From Meconema thalassinum (lineage: Eukaryota; Arthropoda; Insecta; Orthoptera; Tettigoniidae), in the NCBI GenBank assembly GCA_946902985.2, contig OX336397.1, positions 191,460,813 to 191,524,812 on the forward strand: a stretch of 64,000 nt of DNA, given 5' to 3'. A program made the translations under genes and the position numbers. Under the pieces are notes generated by a model that saw only the letters and a program-made list of their open reading frames with translations, searched no databases and was not told the origin of the DNA. This document shows, one piece after another, positions 1-11,914 of the stretch. Position 1 is the stretch's first letter. Each line of letters begins with the position of its first letter.

Positions 1-1449
1 TCTGATAGCACGGGTGATAACATTTACAATATATACAATTATTTAGTATATGTTGAGATAATGCAACTCGACAATATTTGTCGTCTATATGCTTAGTTGA
101 GACACTGGACGTGGTGATTGAATTTCGGAATTTGCTTGTTTGGAGTGATGTTGTAAATGGTCAATTCAGATTGTATTGTACAGACTACTTATCTGGTTGA
201 GTCACGCGCGGTGCTGTTGGGAGCAGTTCACATGCTCACTGTTTGCAATCACCTGACAGGAAATTCCTGTGTGTGAGGGTCCCTTATCTCGTTGGATTGT
301 TCCCCCCCCCCCCCCCCTCGCGTACCTAAGTGCTATGTGCTCCCCGTGAAAATCGTTCCTGTAGTAGGTTGCCAAGTCTAGTCTCCCTTTTGTGGTTAAT
401 GTTACAGTATTCAGAATAATCTTCATATATTTAAGACCTGGTTTCAAACTCCACTCTTTAGCTAAAAAGCCCTCTTTAAGCGCAAATGGACTAATGAGAG
501 TGTCCGGACACCTTTAATACTGCCGTTGGAAACCGGCCTAGGTTTATTGAAGAAAAAGGTGCATCGTTTATCTTGATCCAATAACATGTTTCCCTTATCT
601 AGCTTGACTACGTCGTTATGTTGTGTCTTGATTGCAACGGGTTGTGTTTTCTAGTAGAGAGAGGAGGGGTGAACTCACCATGAAAGCGTGTTCGTTTAAA
701 ATATTGGGGTTGTTTCTCTTACCTAATAGTGTATCGATTGCTTCCGTAATGTCAAGAGCTCTGCGTTTCGATTCGTGATCGATTATAGGAGATCATTTCT
801 GAATGATATTAGCTTAAAGACCCTCTAGTGTGTCATTCCCTCTAAAAAGTATAATCTGCCAACTGTTTGGGCTGGTAGGAGCAATGATCTGAATGCTATT
901 ACTAAAGACACCCCAATTAGTCACCGTCTGCATGGGTATCTATGAGCTCTAAGCTGACTGATATTAGCTTAATGACGCTCCTAGAGGAACAATCTGCTCT
1001 CTGTCTTGACGGGGGGGACCTACTGAGTTTTCTATGATTTGTAATTACCATCCAATATACATTAATGTACTCCTCGACACTACTGAAGACATTTCATTGA
1101 AAGTTATCTCATTTTCTTGAAATTGATATCACTGATTCCAAGAATATAAACTAGTGGATTTTTGCCAAAAAAGAAAAATTAAATACATTTGGGGGGTCTT
1201 TTTCAAAGATAAATCACAAAAATAACGTGCATTGTTAGGACGCGATATCTTTGCTCTTTTTCAACTTAATTGAATCATTGTTGTCGCAAATTGATCTGCT
1301 GTATGTTCAGAATGTTGTATAGCAGAATCGTTTTTGTATCATTGATTGAGGCAAATATATTAGCTTTGTTTTACAATTTACGTTATTTTGATTGAAAAAA
1401 TAAATTAATTGTGGGCGGGCGCGACCCCTAATTTCAATTTAAGAGCTTA
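1..1449. other. Non-coding DNA, no gene recognised
   Basis: I see no convincing coding region on either strand; the open frames are short and have no family resemblance. A run of 16 C bases lies at 302-317. A stretch near 803-880 faintly resembles 32686-32760, which may be an old dispersed repeat. Confidence 0.6.
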
Positions 1450-1801
1450 ATTCTGCTTTACGAGCGGCCTCCGTGGCTTAGGCGGCAGCTCGCCGGCCTC
1501 TCACCGCTGGATCCGTGGTTCAAATCCCGGTCACTCCATGTGAGATCTGTGCTGGACAAAACGGAGGCAGACAGGTTTTTCTCCGGGTACTCCGGTTTTC
1601 CCTGTCAAAATTTCATTCCAGAAACACTCCATTATCATTTCATTTCATCTGTCATTCATTTAATCATTGCTCCAGAGGAGTGCGTCAGGTCTCGGCAGCC
1701 GGCACAGTTCATATCCTCGCCGCTAGATGGGGGCTTCATTCATTCCATTCCTGACCCGGTCGGAGACTGGAAGCAGGCAGTGGATTTTCATTCTGCTTTA
1801 C
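1450..1801 (+). mobile_element. tRNA-derived SINE with 12-bp TSD
   Basis: A SINE body of about 328 bp (1462-1789) is flanked by the direct repeat ATTCTGCTTTAC at 1450-1461 and 1790-1801. The 5' part is tRNA-like: a box-A-like stretch (GTGGCTTAGGCGG) and a box-B motif (GGTTCAAATCC) at normal spacing, the two internal promoter elements of RNA polymerase III. The 3' part (about 1700-1789) recurs, truncated, at 55983-56077, so it belongs to a dispersed family. SINEs are non-coding and are mobilised by LINE machinery; the open frames across it carry no meaning. Confidence 0.88.
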
Positions 1802-2820
1802 AACATAGTTGCAATATTTGTCTTTATTTAGGTTTTAAATGAAACTAACATCTTCATTCTAAGTGGATATTTTAACTGCCCAAGTCAAGACAAATATTGA
1901 AAAATATGAAGTGAGAGAAATCGTAACTTGAAGTTGAGGTACACATTTAGAGTAAAGAGTCGTACGTCTCAACTCCTAAAAACTGCATTTTATTTGGATT
2001 TTAGGTCAATCTTCTGCATTCTCAGACCCGTGAGTATCTCCTACATTGTTTTAGTTCTGGAGTAGACTGTTTCAAAGCCAGATTAATGTGTGCTTTATCT
2101 GCTGCACCTATGTGTCAATGTGACAGCTGCTGAAAAGCGTGTACTCCGATCATTAAAGTGAACATAAATGAGCTAAACAACAATAAAACTAGTATAAACT
2201 ATACATTTCTGGAAACTAGGGAGGACATATTATCGAATGAGACAATTTAAAAAATTCGAAAATTTTCTTGAAAATGAATAATGGAAGGGTCGCTGAGTAC
2301 CTTAAACTCTAGGATTGAGGTGTTGCAAGTAACAGAAATAATATTCCAAAATTTGAACCGGATTGAGTGGTTAGTTTTTAAAATATGACCATTTAAAGAT
2401 AAATTGTTGATTTCCAAAATGTCCCAGATGCAACAATTTTACATTTTCCATCTGAAAACTTCTTCATTATAGTTAGGAAGGACTAATTAATAAATTGCAG
2501 TATGATTTTTATAGTCTGATTAGAACTTCTATGTTATAAGGGTATATTTTGATACATTGTATAAAACGTACAAGAAACTCCAATAATCCATGGCCTGGCA
2601 CACCATAATTCAAAAATTTACTAACCATTTTCAAAGGGAATAGTACAAATTATGAATACTATGAAACTGTATGCGTATGTAAAATGTCAAGTCATACTGA
2701 TTACAACTGATGCGTATGGAGCATTCTGAACTAACACTGAAAAATACACTTTCGTGAAAAAGCCATTTTACTAAGCTGACACGTTTCAAATGAACATACT
2801 TGCCTCAGAACTTGCCTGCA
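1802..2820. other. AT-rich non-coding DNA
   Basis: No gene, tandem repeat or mobile-element terminus recognised. Confidence 0.5.
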
Positions 2821-4286
2821 TCATACATATCCCCTTCCTTGTACTTTTTTCTTTCTTCTGCATTGGTTTTTGCCAGCCTCATCATTTCCTAGGAGTTGTT
2901 TGTCATGTTTGGTCCTAGCTATGCTTTTCTTTTCTCGCACCTCGTCTATATCTCTGCTTATCTTATGTAAACTTTTACTTATTTCTCTGCCGAAAAGGGA
3001 CATTTTCAGTTTCTGGGTAGCAAGTGAACCCATATTAAATACACTTACCGCATTTGCCACTGCAATATATATACTCTTGATTTTGTTGTAAAAGAATGTT
3101 TAAGGCTCCTCTGCCAAAGCAGAGAATGCACACTTTCGTTCGGGCTTTGTGTTTTTCCCCTAGCACATCGTTTAAATTGTTCATAATTTGCCAGACGCTG
3201 ATAAAGGAGCATTAGTTTACATACTAGCATGGGGGTCAGTCTGACATTCATCTTGTCATGAGACTGTGGTGGTTCACCTACTGCAACAGCTTTCTTAAAA
3301 TAACACCAGGAATCAACTCCATCAGGGCAGGTGATATGCTGGAGGTTTCATCTGTAGACATGCAGTGTCTCAAAGTTGCAAATATCGCTTCATTTGTGAC
3401 ACATTAGGAACATTTGAAGCTAGGACAGTCCTGTAGTAGAAAGTCAGCTACGTTATTGTACTTTTCTTCAGTGTTGCTGTTCCCCGCCTACCAAGTCTAG
3501 CACCTTTGGCTTGCCATTGTTTGACAAGATTCCTGAGGCCCGTACCCATTCTCTTAGAAATGTGATTTATACATTCTTCTTTTTCAATTGTTTGTTCATA
3601 AACCTGGAGGCTGTTGAGGTGTTGAAACGTCTTAGCGTCACCATCAGATAGCATGGTAGTGTAGCTCAGCTTACAGTCAGAAACAGAACGTTGTGCTGCT
3701 ACCACTTCCATTGATCCTGACATGCCTTCAAAATGTATTGAACATTCCCCAAAAGTCTTAAGCCCCTCCTGCCAAATGGAGAATTCAGGCGTGTTTATTC
3801 CCAGTTCCTCAGCTGTCACACTGCATGGCAGTACTTGGATATGGTTTTGTAGTCAATAACTAGACCATTCAAGATTTCAGTGAACACCAACCCCACACAA
3901 ACACGTGTGGCCATGTTCGTGCCAACTGACATCATAGGATACGGCAATATCCAGAATGTCTTTCTGCTCGAGTGAGGGGTCGACAGCTACATATTCCCTT
4001 CGAACGATATTTCTGCTGATGGAAAGAATATCATTTTCAAATTGAGAAGTGCTCTTTCCCAGTTCACTGAAATGAGTGTCCCAGTTTTTTGCCATCCCCT
4101 TCATGCCTATTGCACTACAGAATTTATACATAGCAGAATGGCCTATTCCTACATTTACAAAAGCTTCTACCATCCTTCTATTAATGTCAAAACTTGGTCT
4201 CTGTTATTTTTCATTTGAACGAGGACTTGCGCACCCTACTGAGTTAAAGAAATCACATGCCTGACATTACATCACCAATTTAATAC
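2821..4286 (-). pseudogene. Mutator-like (MULE) transposase, C-terminal half, decayed
   Basis: Reading the minus strand from 4286 down to a stop at 2821, successive frames give an ordered set of segments typical of the arthropod Mutator-like transposase domain. They are a Cys-x2-Cys start (CQAC), SFDINRRMVEAF near 4200, a first catalytic-type segment (VSYDVSWHEHGHT, where the usual DG is DV), a tract ending SKYCHA near 3850, LSDGDAKT near 3640, EECINHISKRMGT, CPDGVDSWCYF near 3320 and GKTQSPNESVHS near 3150. The segments lie in different frames, with in-frame stops near 4216 and 4265, so the gene is broken by several indels and stops. The N-terminal half lies at 28601-28951, on the far side of the LTR array. 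The family would cut and rejoin DNA for its own transposition; this copy is dead. Confidence 0.82.
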
Positions 4287-7200
4287 TGTACCCGATACCT
4301 AGTTGAGGCTATCGGCTACGCCAGTTGACATCGAGCCGTAGTTGAGATTTATGGGAAAAGTAGAAAAGATAGCGCACAGATCAAGTCGAGAAGAATGTTA
4401 GGAGATGAGGTAGGAGGCCAAGGATGAAGGTGGCACTACCAGTCAAGCAGATGGAATTATGGGAGGAATATTGAAGTATTATCAAGATCTATGTGGAACA
4501 TAATATTATATCATCTCAGAAGAGAAGAAATATCAAGAAATCTTTATGGTGATAACTTAAAGAAAGGCAGATAATTCCTTAAGCTATTGTATAACTAAAT
4601 TTCCGATATGATTGTGGTCGAGATTATACTTGTGACGTATGACCGCAGAAGGTAGGGGAACGTCACGTGACAGCGCCGAGTAGGAGCTCATCATCACGCA
4701 GTCTGAGGACAGCAGTATTAGTTCAGCCAGCAGAGCCAAGTACAGCACATGGTACGCGGAGAACAGCAGTAGTAGTCCAGCCAGTCGAGCTGTGTACAGA
4801 ACTTGGTGCGCGGAGAAAAGGACAGTATTAGTTCAGCAAGCGGGGCTGATAGCAGCATACGCTGGGAGAACGAAAGTAGGTCAGTCAGTGAAGACAAGAG
4901 AAGCACGGTAGGCAGCGCGAGGAGTGGTTAGCGAGGCAAGCTATACAGGCCGTGACAGTGAAATGAGAGCCGGTGTTCGGACAGAAGTATTTCCAACATC
5001 GTGGTTACGGTTATGCGAAACAGCAATGCTTTTCAAATGTTACAGTTTGTTAAAGTAATAAGCAGCATTGTAACAGAATTGAGAACTTTATTTCAAGCCG
5101 CATTCGTAATACAGGACAGCACAGCGAAGCGATATGACGAGACAAGTTTTAAGCGTCGATCATTCGAGAACAGTGAGATAGAGCAGGGCGTGCTGGATCC
5201 GACATTTTTATAAGCAGGCGACATGCAAGCAGCTGAACTGTATTTCGACATTTTGTTAAAACTTTATAAGTTTGGACTTGTATTCAGCAGTTGAATTGTG
5301 CAGGCAGATAGCAATTACATACTGCTATTGTGAACTTTCAAATGGACTTAGATATATTCCAATGATATTACGGCTTATTAAATAATGCATTTCAAACCGG
5401 AATATTTAAAGCGACCATGGGGTCAAGCCAATATTAATGCTTTTAGGCAAATGAATAGTTTCGAGTATATGCACTTAAGGAACATTGGCACGTGCATCAT
5501 TATAGTTGTTTTTCATGAACTATTATGAAATATCAATTACGAACACGACTACAGGGTGTTTCAGTAATGTATACACTTTTATAAATAATTTATTTTCTGC
5601 AAGTGAAATTCAGCCGTTGTGGAGATTAACTTTTTTTCATATGCAAACCGAACATTGTATGGGACAGTAGCGTGACATAGTCGAAGAGTATGGGGTACTC
5701 TACGTTTATGAACTTTTACGGAAGAATTTGGACAGTATCCGTGATGGATAACATGCAGTTCATTATGTCGGAGTAGGCGAATACGGAGACGTGATGGCAC
5801 CACAGAGCAATGGATTCGGTTCCTGAAGAAGAGGATGTCCAACAGCAGATTCACTTGGAATATGAAGGCAATCGTTATTTTAGTGGGTGATACGATGTTT
5901 CCGTCGATCTTTCGAGAAATTTGTTGCACACACGAGGATAATCGACGATCTTTGAAATATATTAACAGCTGATATAAGAAGGTATTGTAAGAGTTATGAC
6001 TTTCCTGATATGAATTTTTTCATGAACACTGGGCATACTTGTATATATTTCTAGTAGGAGTTCTACGATTATTTTCACATGGCTTAGACATTATTTGCTC
6101 CATTTTGCTAGAATATGGCGTTACCATATGATATGGCAGGTACCATTATACGAAGTTCTCACCATTGGTTGGCTTTATTAAGCAGATGTTTGGTCGTTTT
6201 GACAATTTTTCAGTAAGGATAGTTTTTCTTGGATAGTTATTTTTTGTGGCGAGTATTTCGAACTCGTGATCTGCAATTGGATTATTTAAATTACTTCGTC
6301 AGTTCATTGCATACTAGCGAGTATGTATTATTCATCAGTAGGGATTTTTTCTATTGGATTGTTTGGAGATATTAAGATTTTATTCACTCAAGTGAATGAA
6401 TATCGCTTTTATGTGACAACTAGAGACTTGTTGATTCCAATCTGATACATTCACTCATTAGTCAACGAGATGGGGCCTTTCGTTTTATACGATTGCGTGG
6501 TGGTACACACCTGACCCATCGTCTAGGGCATTATCATGATAGTCTACGGGGCAGGGCCTTTCGCTTTAGGCGATTGCGTGGTGGTACACACCTGACCTGC
6601 CATTGAGGGCCTCATTTTTATCATCCGAGTGTTCTTGAGATTGTAAGAGGATTAAACAAGAAACTACTAGTCACATATCAGTCGAATTTTGTTAAATAAA
6701 TTAAAAATAAATGTCAGCAGGGTTACATTTTGTAATTCTTGTTTGCCAATCCAATATTTTGTTGCTATACTCTTTTGAGAGTACATTCATTTAACAGCTG
6801 ATACTTTTGATACTTTTTTGTGATTGAGTTTGATACCTTTGAGATGGATTTCAAGTAATTGAATCTTGTAAGATGAATCATTAATGGTCAGATTTATTTT
6901 GAGGCAGATCAGTATTACATGTTTTGATGTGAGAGATTATAACACATTGGTGTTTTTCAGTGAAATGAATTTTGAGAATTTTAAGAGAATTTATGCTCTA
7001 TTTGAAAGCAGATCTTGAATTGGATTTCGATTACTAAGGTAATTTTTCCTTATTGTTTGAGAAGTTGTCTAGATCTGATCAGATTAATTACAATTCTTGG
7101 AGATTGTGTGCGTTAATAATTTGAAGCCAGTTATATATTTTTGTAGATCATGCAACGTGATTAAGTGAAGTTTGTGATAGGAATTTTCTGGAAGTTGCCA

Positions 7201-8949
7201 AGTGGAAGTTGCAATATTGCTGATGTATTTTGAGGCAGACATGAGGTTGTCGAACCCAGTCTAGCATAATTTTTGAGATTCATGCTGTGCGCTGAATAAT
7301 TATGGTGATATGTGGAATATTTATGGTGTTACGTGGAATAATTATGGTATTCAAATATGGTATTTGATAAAGCGAGAGTATATGATGAAGTTTTGGATAG
7401 TGAGATCCAACGTGATTTTGTGAAGGCAATAATTTTTTTTGGCATGATAATTAAATACGAGATATAACTTGGAAGTGATAAAAGGGTAAGACAACGTTCT
7501 ATAACCCATATTAAACAATTCGTTAGGAAATTAAACAAATAAATAATGTTGATAATACAAGATTTTCTGATAATAATAATTAATGAAATAATAATCTGAA
7601 GCTTAAGCATATTAATGATCTGACCTAATAAAATAAAAATCTGAATGACTCGATGAAATAAAAATCTAAATAACCAGATGAATAAAATTTAAATAAATTG
7701 ATAAATTAAATTTTGGAATAAATCAATGAATTAAATAAATGGATGAATTAAAGATTGAATAAATAAGCTGAATTAAATAAATTAATAGATGATTAAATAG
7801 ATGATGAATAACTGCATTAGAAGGTGATTAATTAAAGAAGCTGATGATTAATAAATTTAAATGGATTTAAATAAATTTATATGAGAGATATGATTTAAAT
7901 AATTTGAAGAATTACTACTTGAATTAATGAATTAAACAATTTATATGGATGATTTAATATGATTTAATCTGAATGAGATGATGAAATGAGAGTGTGTGAA
8001 TAATTAGAGAGTCTAATGAAGTGATGATTATAATATTCATTTAAATGATTTTATGGTAATAAGTTAATTATTCTGACTTGAATATAATGAATTTTGAGAT
8101 GAGAACTAATGTGAGAGATATTTAATTTTGATATGATGATGATTATAACCAATGAGTAGTGGAGTTTCTGTGATTCACAAACAAGCAATTATTAATGACA
8201 GTGTAAATATAGTGTAAATTAATGATTCGATTTCTAGGAGCATTTACTAAGATTTTCAGCATTTGAATAATGCCCTTCAAGCTATAAAATTATTTGATAT
8301 TTAAATATGTGATTAGAATATATGTGTTTAGACAGATTCATTATTTTTTACATCCACATTCATGATGTTAACTTAAAGAGAAGTTAGGTCTCAGGTATCA
8401 CGAATGTCAGTGACGCATAGACATAGTGCTACGGTGAACCTGAGAACCCAAGTGAACTTTAGAAAATTTTCATATTTTATGTGGATGAATTACACTTTGA
8501 ATAGAATAGAGATGGTTCGATTTTCACGACAATGAAAATTTAACGTTGGCATTCGACCATACTCTTAGGTAGGATGTGTGTTTAATATTTCTGTCTGACT
8601 ATCAAAGTTTGAATAAATTTGTTTTTATCTTAATTGTGATCTGATGATGATGTGATTTTCCTATTTCTTTCCTTGTCTTAATTAAGGCTTAACCAGGAAG
8701 GATGTGGTTTGCTAGGGATTCAGTTGGTGGCGCCCATTTCTATTTGTACTTTTTTTATTAAATTTAAACCCGTAACGACCCTGGAGATACTTTATCTCGT
8801 GTTACCCTCTGCTTTTGTGATATTTCAACTGAATTTCCGACACATTCCTTATTTGACTTCATGTTCATTTAACTCCGCTCTGTCCTGGAAATCCGGGAAT
8901 GCGATGTAATAGCAGATGGGTCATCGCATCCCTCGGACGAACGGGTACA
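4287..8949 (+). repeat. LTR 1 of array (4663 bp)
   Basis: It starts TGTACCCG and ends CGGGTACA, and matches 11915-16589 and 19564-28596 along its whole length with scattered substitutions and small indels. Notable internal parts are an about 80-bp duplicated motif (6472 and 6554, each with GATTGCGTGGTGGTACACAC), a very AT-rich stretch rich in AATAAAT at about 7500-8000, and a TGGCGCCC motif at 8728. No gene is apparent. An LTR this long is far above the usual few hundred bases. Confidence 0.88.
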
Positions 8950-9257
8950 GAGAGAGGGGGAGAATTGGCTTTACCCATCCGTGGGGCTTCGATTTTGTTT
9001 ATTCTATGAAAACACATCAGATTTAGATTACGAAGAGATTGATCTCAATTTCATTTAATGGTGTTATAAAATTTATTAAACTTGGTCAGACAATATACTT
9101 GTATGCCCATTCCAGTGATCATGTTAATCATATTAGTGTTATATCATGTTTAGTTATAAGTCATTTTTCTTATACCCAAGTGAAATCAGGAATTGATACA
9201 TTGTGATGTGTTGCTATCTAACGTCTCTGAATAAAACGTTTATTGAAAGATATAATT

Positions 9258-11662
9258 ATGTCAGCAGAAGATTTAGCTAAGGTGTTAGGAGAGTTACGGA
9301 ATGATATGCCTAGTATTGCAGTAACTATTGCTAGAATGGAATCAGAAAGCAAAGAACAGATAAATAAGCTGGATGTAGAGAGAATTTGAGATCATTACAG
9401 ACTAGTAATGAAGAAAATTTAAAGTCATTACAGGCTAGCAATGAAAATAATTTAAAGTCATTAGAGACTAGATTACAGACCAGTACTGAAAGCAATTTGA
9501 AAGCTAGTGAAGCTAACTTAAAGGATAGTTTTAAATTGTTAGAAACTAGATTACAAGCTCGTAGTGAAGAAACTAACACAGATTTGAAGAACAATTTAAC
9601 TAGTTTGGAGAATAGATTAACGTTAAAGGATGATGAAATATTCAAGGCTTTACAATTAGATATAAAGGCAGTAGAAATGAAAGGAGAGAAAAATTTGCAA
9701 ATGTTAAGAAAGAATATTATTGAGTTAGAAAATAGAGAAGAAGAAAATATTCTTAATTTGAGAACAGATGTTATGTCTATACAGAAAGATATTAAATCAG
9801 ATGTATCGAAATTAAGATTCGGCATTGATGGTTTAGTGGCAGATGTAGGCAAAATACAACAGTGGTCTACCGAAGTATCTTTCGAATCCAAAATCAAAGG
9901 TCTAGAAATGAATCTAGGTAATGAAATAAAAAGTTTAAAGTCAGGAATTGGGACAGTTAAAGAGGAAGTCTTAGGAGAGGTTAATTCTAACTTGAAATCC
10001 TTAGAAAACCAATTGCAGACAGACATTAGGAAAATTGATGATGACATAGATCAAAAGGTTAATGAAAACTTAGCTTTATTCAAAAATAGAGTCGGTGCAA
10101 TAGTGGAAGAACGGTATAGTGAGGTCGATGCCGAAGCAAAAGAAAAACGTGCAGGGCTGGATGAGAAATTAATCGCAGGTATGGCGAATTTGGAAGCGAG
10201 ATTTACTGAGAATAGGGATGCGATGAATATAGATTCAGCTCAGTTTAGGACAGATGTTGATCAGTTAAAAGAACAAGTCGCATCAGTAAAGACAACATGC
10301 GAAGATAAGATAGACAAATTGAAGAACGATTTGGAAGAGAGTAACAGAACGCAGAATGTTATGTCGTTAGATAATTTGGGGACTAAGGTCAAGACAGTAG
10401 AAAAGCGAACAGAAGATAGGATGACTAAACTAGAGTCCATAATAAATAGTTTCACAAGTCAAGGTGTTACAACGTGGGAAGTATCGATAAATCAGACACC
10501 GATAGATCGCAGTATGAACAGTCAAGAGGTTAGCGTGGGAGAAGATAGTCAAACGCAACAGAATGTTACTTTCGAAAGGACTAATTCAACCCCTCAAGAT
10601 AATTCGAATCCGAATAGAAGTACGTTTAGTATGAGTGAACGATACTCAGGTCCAGTGACCATAATCAGAAATCTGGATGATAAACCAAGGAAGTTTTCGG
10701 GGAACACAGGAGTCACACCAGTCGAATTTCTGAGAGATATTCGCGATTACATGGCGGAACATAGAGTAGCCAAGGAGAGAGAACTAAGGGTAGTCGAACG
10801 CGCCTTAGACGGGCCAGCGTTAACTTGGTTTCGCGCATTTAGGAGTAACTTTGCGAACATGGAACAATTTGCCATAGCATTTTTACGAAGATTCTGGAGT
10901 GCAGAGGATCAGCTCAACGTAAGAGCAGAAATGTACTCGAAACGTTACTCTACGTCGCATCCGACGCATTATGCAAATTACTTTAATTCGAAATTGGCTA
11001 AATTACAATTTTTGATTCCTCCATTGCCAGAAGACGAACTTTTGCAAGCTATAGCAAGACAGTTGCCAATTGAGGTACAACGATCACTCATATCATCGGG
11101 AGCGAACACACTTGAGCACTATGATGATATCCTACGCCGATTGGATTACACGAGCGCTCAGATTACACCCAGAACTTCAAGGAATGATAATCGAAACACG
11201 CAAGAAGTGAATGCGGTAGTTGTCGATAATGCAGCACAGACAGATAGAAGAGATTCCTGGGGAAACAGAAGAAACGAAGGGAATAGAGGAAATATTCACA
11301 ACGTTCGTGGGAATGATAGATATCAAGGACCGTATGAGAGGCCATATGATCAAGATACAAGAAACAGTAGATACAGGAACTACGATCAGAATTCCAGATA
11401 CCAAAATAGGAACAGATATAATAATCGATATCGAGGTAGATACAACTGGAACCAAAATCAGCAGTCCAATCAAAACAATAGGCAAGATAATAGGAGGAAT
11501 GATCAAAACGAAAGACAGGATAAGCAAGAATATGGGAGATCAAGGCAAGAGAGTAGACAGCCTAGTGCACCACCCGAAGAGGTAATTAGAGATGTCAATC
11601 GAGCATGCACGAGTGGTGAAGGAAGAAAAAAACGACAAATTAACGACGAATCAGGATACTAA
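9258..11662 (+). pseudogene. gag: gag, copy 1 (frameshifted)
   Basis: This is nearly identical to the intact gag at 16898-19291. The same start (ATG at 9258, MSAEDLAKVLGELRNDM) is followed by a 7-base deletion at about 9365/9366, compared with copy 2. The deletion shifts the frame after about 36 codons, so the long open frame resumes only downstream, near 9386. The rest keeps the coiled-coil region, the gag domain (RKFSGNTGVTPVEFLRDI) and the Arg/Asn/Gln-rich tail. A one-base difference in an A-run near the end changes the last residues relative to copy 2 and moves the stop to 11660-11662. It probably cannot make full-length Gag unless translation starts internally. Confidence 0.83.
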
Positions 11663-11890
11663 TCATTGGGAATCCATCATCATTGTTGAGACATATCAAG
11701 TCAAAGACGAGGATTTAATTTAAGAAGATATAGTACACCGAGGGAATGGATACTAATGAAGTTGAGGGGACTTTTAACGCAGCTAGCATTAGAAAGTATC
11801 ATTATGCTGAGTAAGAGGATGATTGCAGAGCTATCGTGTACATATGTTGTGTATAGAATGCCTGAGAGTATTTTTTTTCTCAAGCCTGAT

Positions 11891-11914
11891 AAAAAAGGAG
11901 ATGTACGGGAGAGA
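11891..11914 (+). promoter_or_regulatory. Polypurine tract before LTR 2
   Basis: AAAAAAGGAG at 11891-11900 and GGGAGAGA at 11907-11914 directly precede the LTR start at 11915. This is the expected position for the primer of plus-strand DNA synthesis. Confidence 0.75.

Noticed and set aside
5551..5930. Possible DNA-transposon remnant in each LTR (ACAGGGTGTTTCAG and a 100-116-codon minus-strand frame)
   Set aside because: The start resembles ends of some DNA transposons, but no matching other end or recognisable domain could be shown, and the plus-strand frames are full of stops.
8728..8735. TGGCGCCC as a tRNA-Lys-type primer binding site that would end the 5' LTR near 8725
   Set aside because: The right-most LTR copy contains the same motif and its similarity continues about 220 bp further to CGGGTACA (28596), where unique flank and the probable TSD begin. 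The motif is therefore inside the LTR. I could not identify a convincing primer binding site after 8949.
9331..10047. Long minus-strand open frames opposite gag (also 16858-17694)
   Set aside because: They mirror the low-complexity coiled-coil coding region, are Ser/Leu/Phe-rich, have no family features and vary between the two copies. They are shadows of gag.
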